DNA from: Nyssa sinensis
Lineage: Eukaryota; Streptophyta; Magnoliopsida; Cornales; Nyssaceae
DNA length: 64,000 nt
Assembly (NCBI GenBank): GCA_008638375.1
Contig: CM018031.1
Location: 64,388,688 to 64,452,687 of the forward strand
Direction: 5' to 3'
Made by a program: the position numbers and the translations under genes. The notes beneath the pieces are model-generated. The model worked only from the letters and a program-made list of their open reading frames with translations, ran no database searches and was not told where the DNA came from. Shown here one piece after another: positions 50,701-61,497 of the stretch; the first letter of the stretch is position 1; each line of letters begins with the position of its first letter.

Positions 50701-53700
50701 TGAAGAAGGAGGTGGTCTGCTGATTCTTCCTCCTCTTTGAACAAAGGGCAACGACTAGGAAAATGGAAACCTCTCCTCTTAAGATTATCAGCAGTTAAAA
50801 TAGCACCCCAAGCCGCTTCCCAAGCAAAAAAGGCCGCTTTCCGGGGGCACTCTAGACTTCCACACCAATCTCCAAGGAAAGAAGATATCCTTCCCACCTG
50901 CCAAACTCCTATATTAAGATCGAACCGAGAAAATACCATCACCATTTCCCTTCAATTTGAGCCCGTCCCTACAACCATCCACCAAAGAAACCTTGCTCAA
51001 GAAAGCTAATGTCTCCTAAATTTCGGACTCCAAATTCTACTATCCCCCACTACCTCTATACAATCAGCCACCGAGCAATTCTTTTCCAAAGCCAGGTTGA
51101 AGATGTTTGGGAACTTTTATTTCATGACCCCCTCCCTCTCCATGAATCTTCCCAAAACTAAACTCTAGACCCATCTCCAATTACAAGCTTTGCATTTGGG
51201 ACAAAATCATCTTTCTTCCTTCTAATAGCCTTCCATACCCCACAACCATGAGCCTTCACAACCTCCCTCGAGTATCATCCTCCTTCACATCCATATTTAG
51301 AGGCCACCACATCTTTCCAAAGGGTTCTATCTTCTGTGGCAAATCTCCAAAACCACTTGCCTAGCAGAACTTGATTAAACAACTTCAAATCCTTGATCCC
51401 AAGGCCCGCTTCATTGATAGGAGCTTTCACCTTGTCCCAATGTCTTCTCCCTTGCCCCCTCCCCACCCAAAAAAAAAACCCCTCTGAATCTTCTCCAACT
51501 TCCTTCTAACCGTGGCCGGCATTGCGAATAAAGACATGTAATAAGTGGGAAGAAATACATTTTTTTGAAGAATGAGGATATGAAGAGAAGAGAAAAGCAA
51601 GGCAAGGAGGAGATCATTGTGTCAAGAAACAAAAAATAGTACAATCAAGACTAGCTCTAGCACAAAACTCACCAAAAACACAAAAATGCAAATGATGATA
51701 GTGATATCAACTCTTGAATTCCTGCAGTGACGTATCATAATATACAAAAGACACTTCAAATTCCATGAAAATAAAATGGCCTCATTTGAAATGCTATGCG
51801 ATGAAATGTTATGCGAAGCATAACAAAATGATTTTATTTTCATGGGCACCCCCCTCCCCCCATATATATACACACACACACACACACTAGCCGGAGTCCC
51901 ACAGCATGCACGGGATTAAAAGCCACACAACTTCTCAATAAATGAGGAACAAAATAATAAATTAATTTTAAAAAGTTATACTACTTGTTCTAAATTTTTT
52001 GACCAAAATTTCCATCACAAATGATGTTGCAACAAATTAATGATGAATAAAGGGTAACATTAAAAACCGAGCTAAAAAAACAATGACAATCACTGAATTT
52101 ATGGAATTGGAGTAAAATCAACTCCTTCATGGAATGACAATACTGTAAATAATTGATATAGAAAGGGTGATATTATAAAATACTTGAACCAAAGTAGAGA
52201 ACGGGGCCCACATAAGGCTTAGCTGAATTGTTCTGATCTATTACTGCACTTTCAAATCTTTTTTTAAATGTTAAAGAAAATATTTGGTGACGGCACTTCA
52301 TCAGAGGCAAAGTCACATTTTTTTGGGATAAACAATATAAGTGGGCCCACATGTGAGCCTCATATACCAAAAGTATAATACAGTTGCACACAGTGGAAAG
52401 CAAGCACGACGACGAAGCGTTGTTTTTATTATAAGTATAGATAAAATACTGCCGATTTAAAGCAAATCAAGACATGTTAGGCTTGGAAGTGTGCTAAGTT
52501 GCCAGATGGACAAGCCTGTAAGTCACATGTAAGATAGAAGATAAAATTTTCCTCCAAGATAAATACGGTCATTTCTAAAATGGATAAAATTACACGTGAA
52601 CAGATTTGCTCAATCAGCCAATATCTGAAGGATGTTACCTCAGCAAATGATCGGGATAATTCATTCTCAAGCAATCCAAATCCTGCTCTAGGCCATGACC
52701 TACAAGAAGCCTAGCCTTTCCACCATCCAACCGCAATCTTCCAATGGACTCTCCATTGTACAAAATTTGCAAAAGTCTTTCTTGTACTTCCTTGAGTGGC
52801 ATGGCATCTCTTAGATGCTCTTCTGTTATACCAGTTATTTCATTTCTGAAAAATAATTGTGAAAATGTTAAGACCATTCCAACTGTAACAAAAATATCCA
52901 TCGACAAAACAGACAATATATAGCACAAAAATACCTGTAATTAGTGACAGGAATTTGAGGTTGCACATAAGTGTGGAAAATCAGATTCTCACCTTCATCG
53001 ATGAGACACACCCTAGCACAAAGATCAAGTGATCCATCACTTCCACCACCAACCATTTCACAATCTATGGCAACTGCTTCAGGACCTCTGTTGTTATAGT
53101 TAAGGTTGCTTAGAGTTGAAATATCAATTTGAGATTCTGTGCATGGCATTATCATTGTTCCCTGCATCAGTTCAATACAAACAGTAGCCACTAAGACCAC
53201 CTTTTGTTTTAACATAAATCAATAGACATCAAAAGCACATGATTATGAACCTGATTCATATATTATTCACCTAAAACGGACAATTGAAAGCAAAATTATG
53301 CTTGTTTAAAGTTTTTGCACATAAATACCACAATTTTAAAACACAACCTATCAATTAGGAAGAAAGTAAGTGGGTTGCACACAATGAATTCTCATATAAG
53401 AAGGAATTAATATATTTACTTTCCCGTGTTAACTTTAACATCTCATTGATCCTTGCATGAAAATATTAGTGATGTATACTAGTGGTATTAGAATATCTAT
53501 GTTTCTTCACTATTCCCTAATTTCACCATATACATTCGCAATTTTTTCTTTTAGTTAGGACCTATAAAAAAAGGTGAAAACAATTATTATCTTGCAAAGT
53601 TCACCGTTTTAAATTTAATGAATTTTTTTTTTCTTCTTCTTTCTTTGATTGTCTATTCAATTATGATATATTTTTGTTTGTCTTTTCTATTGAAGTTTTG

Positions 53701-56700
53701 TTTAATTTATCGGAAAAAAAAAATTATCAAAGAAAACCTAATCACATGCAAAACACGTGTTCTTTTGCTAGTCCACTTAAAAAGGAAAACTGAGTGCAAA
53801 GTCATGCTTGTTTGAAATTTTTGCCCATAAATTTCACCATTTGTTTTGGAATGATCTTGAAAAATATATGAAATTCATATTTATGGCTATTTGAAAATTT
53901 TGCATGCATAAATTTTACTCTTTGTTTTTCCATAGATCTCGGGGAAAAAAAAAACATGAAATTTGTATATTATTCGCCTAAAACAAACAACCAAGCACAA
54001 AATTATGGTTGTTTTGAGTTTTTGGATGTAAATTTCACTGTTTGTTTTTGGACATAAATGACCAACCTCTTTCATTAGGTGTAGCATATTCAATCTAGGG
54101 TAAAAGTTTCCTCATTCTGGCTTGACCAAACCCTCCAGTCATGATTAACAGAGAGAGATTCATGGTCGGGAGGAGAAGGCTTTCTTCATTGAAAAAAAAA
54201 TATACATATCCTTCTTCCTCAAAGGGGATCATCTACCTCTTGCGAGCGCTTTAAAGCGGTTCAAAATATGAATCCGCCTTTAGAAGCACTCATCACAGGC
54301 TTTAGACGAGAAGTTGGAGTCCAATCCTCTCTGAAATACACCCAATCCCGAGGTAACCTCACAAAGTTTGATAGAGATGCTGCTCATTGACCAGCCTTTG
54401 ATCCTAGAAAGCCCGAGCAGAAGGTGTTTGCAGAAATGATTTACTGAATCAAACTTTAGAAAACAAGCCCAAGGGGAACACCAAACTCTGCACTGATGTT
54501 AGGGGTGAAGAAACCCAAACATTAGAAGAGCCCAGTCGTTCTAGCAGCGGCAAGAGATCAATAAAAACCACTGACAGGAATGAACAAGATACTGCAGTCC
54601 AGTGTTCGTTGGAGACTATAGGCTGTCCTTCAGCTTCTAACTTACAAGGGGAGCAGGGGCCAGTAAGCGACACATTTCTTTATGTTCACTGAGAGAATTG
54701 GGGCTGTCAAAAATTTTCATGCAAAGGTTGCAACCTCGTTCAGCAAAGATCATTGAACAATTGGCTTTCCTCAGTGGACCTAGACAATCAGGGAAGAACT
54801 GTAAGAAGAAGAAGGGAAATAAATAAATAAAGACAATCGACGAAGTAGGAGAGTCGCGCTATGTATCACAAAATATCTCACCTATAAGATGTTCCCTTAA
54901 CGATTCAAAGCATTTACAATGCTTCTGACACACCCCACATTTTGGCTGATGAACCGAGTGGTAAGAGGCCTTCATGTGTTCAATAAGATGCTCCTTCTTT
55001 TTATATTGCTTGAAGCACGCCGAGCATTTATGCCTGTAGATAGACACAATTGTCAGCCATCCAACAACATTCCAACCAATATAACATATTATTTGAGAAA
55101 CGAGAAGAACAGATTAGTGCAGAGGATACATCTGAAATATATAAATCTAGTGAAGTTAGTGATGACGCTGCAATGTAATATCGTGATAGAGTACTACGCC
55201 AGCAGTTTATATGGATTAGGATCTAGTGAGCTACAAGACTAGAGATTTAATTAGCTTAAACTTTGTGATAAGTTTAGAAAAAATGAATAAATGAGAACAG
55301 AAAACTATGAGATACTCCCTATACCTAATATGAATAATCTCAAATCTTGGCAAATAAGGGTGATCAATATTTAACGACAGAATCTGTTGCAATACATCAC
55401 ATTATAAAGCAACAAAAAGAGGAATAATTATGATAAATGTTTCATTAAAAAAGAAATGCGTCAGTGACAAACTGTACATCTTATTATAGATCAAGAGATC
55501 TCGATTAACATTTTAACCTTTTGTCACACATCTATAACCTCACATTACCCTGTTCCTTTTAACTAATCTGGACACCTTTTACCTTTTGTAATAACAAGCA
55601 ACACCGCCAATATGCAAGACAAGGCACACACATTATACACCAATACATAACTGAAAAATAGATGCACATTACACCTCAAAGACTGCATGCATCCACAAAA
55701 AGTTTCAGCGTACTCAGAGGCAATTTGATTTGGACTATAAGCTGCGCAGAGCTGCAGATAAACTAAGCTGAACTGCATTTGCGAAATAATGCAATCTTTA
55801 AGCTTTAATTCATTCTAAGCCTATCAGTGATGTTGAAGAATTTGGTAAAGAATTTTGAATCAGAAAGTGACAAAATGTTGAAAAGATGTAAATACTAAAA
55901 TAAATCCCTAAATACAAAAAAGCCATACTTTGAATAATTTAGGAACTTAGAACGGACAGAAGACTCTGATAATACCAAACAAAGCATGAACATCGTACGC
56001 CAATATATAACAGAATTATATACACACGATACAACATGATTTTCCCATGTTTGCACCACTATGTCCAACCAACTACTAGTTAGATGAGACCTCAGAAACA
56101 AACTGAACTCAATTGACTATACATACTAATTCCATCAGTTGAATTTTAAATATAGTTTCACAATCAACTTGCAATTTAAAGGTTAATAGTCTTTTTTTTT
56201 ATATATATAGGTAAGATACATACCCATATGTCCCAGTTGGGACTTGAATCCTCAACCTCCTCTTTGGGAGGCGGAGGTAATACCATTCAAGATGACAGTT
56301 GATGGTTAGAGGTTAATAGTCATATAACAGAAGAACTTCACAATATAATAAAGGCCAACTCAAACCCTGACTCAAATTTAAATTTGAGTCAAAATTCACA
56401 AAAATCTGCTCCAATGGCTCCAACGATTACTCAAATAGGAGTTTACTCAAATCCAGACCCAAATGAGTTCACATTTGCTCATGGACCCAAATTTAAGTGT
56501 CCATTGCGGAGCATGAGACTCAAATTTTGACTTAAATTTGGGTAAAAAATTAAGTCATCACGGGAGATGCTCAATGATTCTCTTGCAAAATCTACAGTAA
56601 GCACAATTAGATAACACATCAAGAGTTAATCAAATTGCATTTGCGATCCATAACGTAAACTATGAACACTCGTATAGAAGAAGCTAAATGTACACTCGTC

Positions 56701-57127
56701 CTTTAAAATCAACTCAAAAAGAAGAAACAGAGCTATTCAACGTGGAGCGAAAGGGTGTTATCATGTACTTAGGCATCTCCGGTGGTTACTCAAATTTAAA
56801 TTTGAGCTTGGGTTTGAGTAAAACCTTCTCCAACCCAGACTCCAACCATACCAAATATGTTTTTCCTCAAACTCAAACCCATGTGTTGTAAACTCAAATT
56901 TATAACTCTTTAACTTAATTTGAGTTAGAACATTGGAGAGCATGAAGTTCAAATTCAACTTCTACTCAAGTGTAATTTGGGTTTGAGATTGAGTCACCAC
57001 TGGAGATGGCCGGTGTCTTCTAACATTGTTAAATTTTGATTTCCGCAATTTTCAACATTTCCTCAGCAACTAAACAGATTCTTTGAGAAATATGTAAATC
57101 CAAGAAGTTGTCTTGGAAGAGAAAAGA

Positions 57128-57169
<42 letters not shown>

Positions 57170-57231
57170 GAGGAGAGAGATAACCTTGTCGTAATTGGGG
57201 TTTTAGGAGGGTGTTCTGTTTCGGAATCCAT
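44733..57231 (-). CDS. C2H2-like finger plus DEDDh exonuclease (RNA exonuclease 4/ISG20-type), 7 exons
   Basis: Exons in transcript order: 57231-57185, 55033-54882, 54779-54646, 53161-52935, 52845-52639, 48973-48893 and 45000-44733. All junctions are GT-AG and in frame, giving 371 residues. The ATG at 57231 opens [16 protein letters not shown]. Residues 16-110 hold three Cys/His motifs ([55 protein letters not shown]). The exonuclease domain spans about 138-310: Exo I AIDCEMVG (D144, E146), Exo [15 protein letters not shown] (H237, D242) and Exo [17 protein letters not shown] (H291, D296), so all DEDDh residues are present. Rex4/ISG20-type enzymes are 3'-5' exonucleases linked to rRNA processing or nucleic-acid turnover; plant members with this finger layout are little studied, and the substrate here is unknown. 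Introns 5 and 6 (3.7 and 3.9 kb) are filled with LINEs. Confidence 0.9.
45104..45158 (-). mobile_element. Orphan terminus of a hAT-like element
   Basis: Read on the minus strand, CAAGGATCAAAATTTCGTTT and about 35 further bases closely match the left end of the element at 17911. The other end was not found, so this is a truncated relic in intron 6 of the exonuclease gene. Confidence 0.5.
45885..45938 (-). mobile_element. 22-bp LINE-tail micro-insertion with perfect 16-bp TSD
   Basis: CATGGCAGTCCTCTTT is present at 45885-45900 and 45923-45938, identical over 16 bp. The 22-bp insert is a T-run between AT and ATCGGT. Read on the minus strand it ends ACCGAT plus poly(A), the same terminus as the LINE at 49840. 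This looks like target-primed reverse transcription that stopped after a few bases beyond the poly(A). Confidence 0.7.
46353..46399 (-). mobile_element. 21-bp LINE-tail micro-insertion with 13-bp TSD
   Basis: CAAGCTTGAATAT (46353-46365) and CAAGCTTGTATAT (46387-46399) differ at one base. The insert is a T-run followed by GATAAGTGGTGGTA; GATAAGT is the reversed end of the LINE family at 25544 and 36678. Confidence 0.6.
46519..46645 (+). mobile_element. 105-bp 5'-truncated LINE tail with 11-bp TSD
   Basis: AAGGAGAGCTA occurs at 46519-46529 and 46635-46645. The 105-bp insert has TTGGGTTTTTGCC-type 3' UTR text and ends ACTTTATTTATCAAAAATAA plus A's, a LINE 3' end. It lies inside the older LINE. 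Confidence 0.65.
46703..47077 (-). mobile_element. Solo LTR, probably Copia-type, inside a LINE
   Basis: AGTTGC flanks the insert at 46697-46702 and 47078-47083. On the minus strand it begins TGATGGGGATCGAGAAGG, has a TATA box in GCCTATATAAAGGC (about 46889-46902), then a transcript-like stretch with TTTATTGAATTGAAAATAG, and finishes in a CT-rich run ending CTCCTACAGT. This matches the U3-R-U5 layout of an LTR. The end is not a clean CA, so the boundary may shift by two or three bases. Confidence 0.6.
49741..49759. repeat. Homopolymer of 19 C
   Basis: An uninterrupted run of 19 cytosines at the end of duplication copy A. The other copy has a shorter C-rich run at 51847-51860. The true length may be affected by sequencing or assembly. 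Confidence 0.85.
49840..51600 (-). mobile_element. 5'-truncated LINE with internal tandem duplication
   Basis: The plus-strand left edge is tttttttttatcggtaatag, the reversed tail. Minus-strand text includes [20 protein letters not shown] (about 51340-51400), [20 protein letters not shown] (50760-50850), the zf-RVT cysteine/histidine block, [19 protein letters not shown], and [13 protein letters not shown]. Frameshifts are frequent. A block of about 450 bp is repeated in tandem at 50111-50560 and 50561-51006. It lies in intron 5 of the exonuclease gene. Confidence 0.78.
50111..51006. repeat. About 450-bp tandem duplication within the LINE
   Basis: Both copies begin CCACTCTCCAAGCAATTCTT and end near CCAAAGAAACCTTGCTCAAG. 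They are very similar, differing at scattered single bases and short indels, which points to a fairly recent duplication. Confidence 0.88.
53265..54060. repeat. Dispersed degenerate repeats in intron 3 of the exonuclease gene
   Basis: Related segments of about 70 bp recur near 53268, 53773 and 53968, with a shorter one near 53885. Shared words are CCTAAAACRRAC, CAAAATTATGSTTGTTT and TTTTTGSACATAAATTTCAC (approximate consensus). They are not perfectly tandem. No coding exon is present. Confidence 0.45.
54085..54640. other. GC-richer intronic block, possible retroelement relic
   Basis: Within intron 3 of the exonuclease gene, about 54120-54640 is less AT-rich than its surroundings and reads as broken coding-like sequence, including a T-free A-run at 54191. 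I cannot match it to a family; a LINE ORF1 remnant is one option. The 54449-54673 ORF on the minus strand overlaps exon 3 in another frame and is not a separate gene. Confidence 0.25.
56192..56309 (-). mobile_element. tRNA-derived SINE with perfect 12-bp TSD
   Basis: AGGTTAATAGTC flanks the element at 56180-56191 and 56310-56321 without mismatch. On the minus strand it reads like a tRNA-related head with a B box in GAGGATTCAAGTCCCAAC, then a short body (GGGACATATGGGTATG) and a poly(A) tail (T-run on the plus strand at 56192-56200). Length is about 118 bp. It lies in intron 1 of the exonuclease gene in the same orientation as that gene. The perfect duplication suggests a young insertion. Confidence 0.82.
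56350..56577. mobile_element. MITE-like element, left end unclear
   Basis: The right end is CATCACGGGAGATGCTC, the reverse of the GAGCATCTCC-type terminus common in plant MITEs. The interior has repeated CTCAAATTTAAATTTGAGT palindromes. The left end near 56350 is diverged. It is related to the element at 56773-57011. Confidence 0.4.
56773..57011. mobile_element. MITE with GGCATCTCC-type inverted ends
   Basis: Left end GGCATCTCCGGTGGTTACTC; right end, reversed, GGCCATCTCCAGTGGTGACT. The interior is AT-rich with ACTCAAATTTAAATTTGAGC near the left side. A PIF/Harbinger or related origin is possible, but no convincing target duplication is seen. It lies in intron 1 of the exonuclease gene. Confidence 0.55.
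57129..57170. repeat. Compound (TA)n(GA)n microsatellite
   Basis: About 12 TA units then 9 GA units. It begins 14 bp inside intron 1 of the exonuclease gene, downstream of the 57185/57184 donor, so on the transcript it is a CT-rich then TA-rich tract right after the splice site. Confidence 0.85.
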
Positions 57232-57304
57232 GCAATAAAGAGCTGAAAATGGCGGGAACGAAATACCGGAAACAATGAACGAACACCGATAACCAGAAAT
57301 ATGT

Positions 57305-57360
57305 GTAAATTTATAAGAGATGGAGGTTCAACGAGGACGGCGAAGGGGTTAGGGTTTGGT
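57305..57360 (-). promoter_or_regulatory. Exonuclease gene promoter with telo-box and TATA-like word
   Basis: On the minus strand AAACCCTAA (telo-box) is at 57357-57349, about 120 bp upstream of the ATG. CTTATAAATTT follows at about 57317-57307 as a TATA-like word. Plant telo-boxes are typical of promoters for ribosome-biogenesis and translation genes. Nearer the ATG, GTTCCCGCC (57260-57252) resembles an E2F site but is not a perfect match. Confidence 0.4.
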
Positions 57361-57369
57361 TTTGTGGGT

Positions 57370-58437
57370 TTTCGTCACCTGTACTTAAAAACCGTTGCCG
57401 AGGTTCTCTTTAGTGCTCTGCAATACTGTAGCTTATCTCAAAATTCTAAGGTTTAAACTTTTCTTTTCACTCAAATTTAAATTTGAATTACTATTTAAAA
57501 AATTATAAAATATTAAAATTTAATTTTGTGACTTGAATTAAAATGCCACATGCATATATATCGATCAAATTCAAATTAAATCAAGTAAAATTATTTTAAA
57601 TTATGTTACTATATATATATATCAAATCGAACTAAAATCTTTGTAAATTTATGAATTTTGAATTTAAATCAATTCTATTAATTGTCATATTTTAATACTA
57701 TATATATATATAAAATAAATGTAATATATAGATTTTAAAGTATATAATTTTGATATAAAATATATATGGATAAATTATTAATATAAAATTAATTTAGTTC
57801 ATACTCAATTCATTAAATTAAAGAAAATTGTGTGCATTCGAATAAATTTTTTTGCACCATGCTTAAATAAATATATAAAATTCAAAATAAATTCTATTTT
57901 ACACTAATTAACTAGTGATCAAATAAATTAAGTCAAACTGACTTGATTATTAATATGTTACTTCAATTAGAACATATATATATATATATATATATTTAAG
58001 TGAATAACTAGACTAATATCCTTGGTTCTTTAATGCCAAATATTGTGACTTAATTCATTTTACTTGACAAGTAAATTATTGGAAATATTGCTTAGTAGTA
58101 AGAAGTAGAGGTAGATTTATTTTGCAATAATTATAACAAAAATTGATTATTTTTAATTGACAAACTTTTCTTCCACATTCCATTTCTCCTTAAAGCAAAA
58201 GTTGTCCTGATGTAAGTGGGACAATATTCGTCCGAGAAATCTATATATATATATATATATATATATCAACCATCCTGAAATGATGGATGGTGGTTTGTTC
58301 AGTTGTGAGCACTAATTAATATTATCGTAAATGACAACTCGGCTGAAAATCTGCATTGATAATACACAACTGCTTGAAATTTTTGAGCATTAGAATGCCA
58401 AAAGCAGATAATCTAGTTTTAAAGTTCATAATGAATT
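57370..58437. other. AT-rich intergenic DNA with TA repeats
   Basis: No coding exon is seen. TA microsatellites lie at about 57974-57997 and 58243-58266, with shorter ones at about 57612 and 57701. Confidence 0.5.
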
Positions 58438-58560
58438 TTAGCCACCCCGAGCTTCCCTTCTTGTGGCATCATGAAGCAATTCGATGTCAACTCCTCTGGA
58501 GGTAATTGAACATATCTCACCACTCCACTGATGAAACAATTCCTGACTGACAGCTGCCAT
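58438..58560 (-). CDS. Possible small ORF or terminal exon (40 codons)
   Basis: An ATG-started ORF of 40 residues begins MAAVSQELFHQWSGEICSIT, continues with GVDIELLHDATRREA and stops at TAA (58440-58438). Its composition is protein-like, unlike the surrounding AT-rich DNA. A pyrimidine stretch and an acceptor-like tggcag lie at its start, so it may be the last exon of a spliced gene or an alternative 3' exon of the BPM gene to the right. I do not recognise a family. Confidence 0.25.
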   Translation of the reverse strand: MAAVSQELFHQWSGEICSITSRGVDIELLHDATRREARGG

Positions 58561-59955
58561 ATCGCCACAAAAAAAGGTTGTTATTTACACCTAGCATAAC
58601 GCCAGCCCACAAAAAAAAAAAAAAAATGGCAATTGAACAACCAACAGGCACGTACAAAGCCACAGAGACAACCCATTGTCTAAAAAACCTCACCCATTTA
58701 TATCTCAAGGTCACATCAATAAGCCGGTAGAGCCAACAACTAAACATTTACATAACTCTGTGTGTGTGTATATGTTTGTCTGGTTTTGATTGGTCTACAG
58801 TGCAGTGAAGCTTTGCAAGGTTGCAAGCTTATCAGAATAGAATTATAGAAGTTGAACATTTGTGCTCAAATATTCTTGCTGCTTTCTGATTCATATAAAC
58901 ATGTTTAAAACAAACAACCATATAAGCCCTCCCTACTCACTAAACTCAGTTTTTAAAGGCATAAGATCTATTCAAATTAATAATGAATTACAAAGGAAAT
59001 GAGTGAGAAAAATGGCATATGTGCATGGACTGAAGAAGACGATATTTTCAAGAATTTCTTAACCTCATAGACTGGCGGACTTACAATATAAATCCTGCTC
59101 TATCCAGCTATCCCATCAGCCCAAATTGAAGTTTGCACCAATAAATAAGTAGAAAGGAAATATTCACAAATGAAAATTTTTAACAATAAAGCAAAAACTC
59201 TTGCTTCAGAGAATTATGTCTAATTTGGACCACTTTAACCCCTATGCAGTTGCATGGAAGTTTCTTATACAATGATCTGGATGCATTATTTGGTGCGGAG
59301 AAAAGAAAGGGGGAAAGGGAGGCCTTACATTCTAATACCCCCAACTGTCCATATAAGCAAAATTACCAGCTGTTTCCTCATAATTTCATTTTGACAAGCA
59401 ACGTCAAAACTACTTTGACAAGCAAAACATGAACCAATGCACATGCCACTACTAGAACATATAACACCTTGAGATCAGGTAAAAACAAATTACACTTTTG
59501 TATGCAAATCATACCACTGTTGGAACAAATTATAAATTTATAATCCGAATTTGAATGGGAAATGCTGAAAGAAAGAAAGAAACAAAGAAGAAAAGAAGAC
59601 TGTCATCATAATTTATAACTAATGCTGGACCCCAAAACTCTAGTGCATAACGTTGTTAATGGCTCCAAATCAGAACATGATTCCACATACATAGGCCTCA
59701 CATAAATGCAATGTTTTGAAACTTGAATCGTTTTATAAACCGAAAAAAAATAAATCGAGTCACGGATCACTAGTTCAACTGCCGGGTTGATTGGAATTGA
59801 ACCATGATGTCATAATTATATTTTTTAATAATCTTAGTTATATATAAAATTATTAACAATGTGATAGAAAATATAAGTTTTAAAAAATTTATTGTCACCT
59901 TATTAAATTTAAGTTTATCTAAAATAAAAAATACAATAATATTTAAAATAACATA
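58561..59955. other. Intergenic DNA, no gene seen
   Basis: AT-rich spacer between the small ORF and the duplicated block. The ORFs at 58517-58747 and 59244-59432 show no family features. Confidence 0.4.
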
Positions 59956-60495
59956 ACATGCATGGTCTGTTAACATCAGTCCTGGTGAAAAATGTACCTC
60001 AAGCCTTAAATCAGAGCAGAGAACAACATAAAGAAGAAAAAAAATCAGGTAATGCAAACTATTAGATAAGACTTACACATTACAAGACAAGGGACACAGT
60101 GAAAACAACTAAATTTACATCTCTGACAAATTGGAAAGCTGAGATATGGAAACCTCCATAATGCATTACAAAAGGAATAAATAGATCCATAATTCGTTCT
60201 TGCATAAGATAGAAGGAAAAAGAAAAGAAGAGTAAAAATGGAATTTCCCATGATTGAGTACAAGATGAACACACATGCCCAAAGAGTAGCAGACATGCAT
60301 GGTCTGTTAACATTAGTCCTGGTGAAAAATGTACCTCAAGCCTTAAATCAGAGCAGAGAACAACATAAAGAAGAAGAAAAAAAATCAGGTAATGCAAACT
60401 ATTAGAAGAGACTTACACATTACAAGACAACAAGGGACACAGAGAAAACAACTAAATTTACATCTCTGACAAATTGGAAAGCTGAGAAATGGAAA
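59956..60495. repeat. Direct duplication of about 200 bp downstream of BPM
   Basis: Copies at about 59956-60152 and 60293-60495 share ACATGCATGGTCTGTTAACA, CCTGGTGAAAAATGTACCTC and CATCTCTGACAAATTGGAAA. They differ by few substitutions and small indels, and are separated by 140 bp of unrelated sequence. On the minus strand both are downstream of the BPM stop codon at 60578, probably in its 3' UTR or just beyond. Confidence 0.88.
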
Positions 60496-60577
60496 ATTGT
60501 TCCTAACCCTACAGAAGCTTTCTACTGCTACTTTTCTTTTTTCAGCTACATATAGGATTCGAGGAAAGCTGTTTCTA

Positions 60578-61453
60578 CTATAGTCTTTGCTTTACCCGCC
60601 TTCCATTAATGTCGCTGCCATCAAGAAGAGCGTCATTCCTATGCCTGCTGTTGCTGACGGAGTGCTCAGAGATCCTAGCCACGTACTCCAAGAGCTCAGT
60701 CAGGACAGAAGGGCAACTTTCCTTCAAGTATTCGAAACCATCCGTCTGCATTACAGCTGAAAAACCAAAAAGGGAACATGTCTCAGCTGATTAGTTGACA
60801 TCCACAAGAACTTTGGAAATTATTTAGGTGCTAAATCAACATTATCCTCAGATGTAGCCTTGAATTCTATAAACAAATATACTAAGACCCAAAGCTGCTC
60901 ATAATAAGCAATTTTGTAGTAACCATACAATTTTTTTTTTATTGTGGTTAAATATATTAACAGTAAACAGATGAAATGGATGTAAAAAGATCTTTTAAAT
61001 TCAAATAATAAGAGGGAGAGTGTCTTCTCTTTTCTTCTGGGTTAAGTAAAACAATGTAGGGTCTCAAACACCCAGGTAGAATTTTGAAAAGAGTTTGAGT
61101 GCCCAACTTTGACATGCAAGATCAAAGGGCTATTAGTAAGCTTTCATCACGTGGGGACACACATCCAATAGCCTTACCACAAAATAGTTTCCTCATTTTA
61201 TCTGCCTTATTGTAAACATTTACAAGAGCTGGCGTTCACAAGGGTGTAACATAAGGTAACTTGGATGACAAATCCAGAAGGAACATTTATGTGTAAGCCT
61301 GAACTGGCTGCATGATTCCAGATTTGTCACCCCTATGAAAGCATACCCACCAGACAATACAAAAAATTAAATAAATATAAAATCATAAATCCTTGAATGA
61401 CTCATTAATCCAAAAGCTCGTTTTCCTTTTAAGAGTTCCTTCTAGAACTGCTG

Positions 61454-61497
<44 letters not shown>

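Larger units (their letters stand above)
49462..51870. repeat. Direct duplication of about 300 bp, second copy split by a LINE
   Basis: Copy A is about 49462-49760. Copy B starts at 49772 (CCATAAGAATGGTTCATAAC), is interrupted at about 49830, and resumes after the LINE at about 51617 (GTGTCAAGAAACAAAAAATA) to 51850. Both copies contain CAAGACTAGCTCT and TTGAATTCCTGCAGTGAC, and both end in GATTTTATTTTCATGGGC followed by C-rich sequence. Order of events: tandem duplication first, LINE insertion second. Confidence 0.8.

Noticed and set aside
54449..54673. Minus-strand 74-aa ORF overlapping exonuclease exon 3
   Set aside because: It uses another frame. The spliced frame through 54779-54646 continues the finger module and joins in phase to exon 4.
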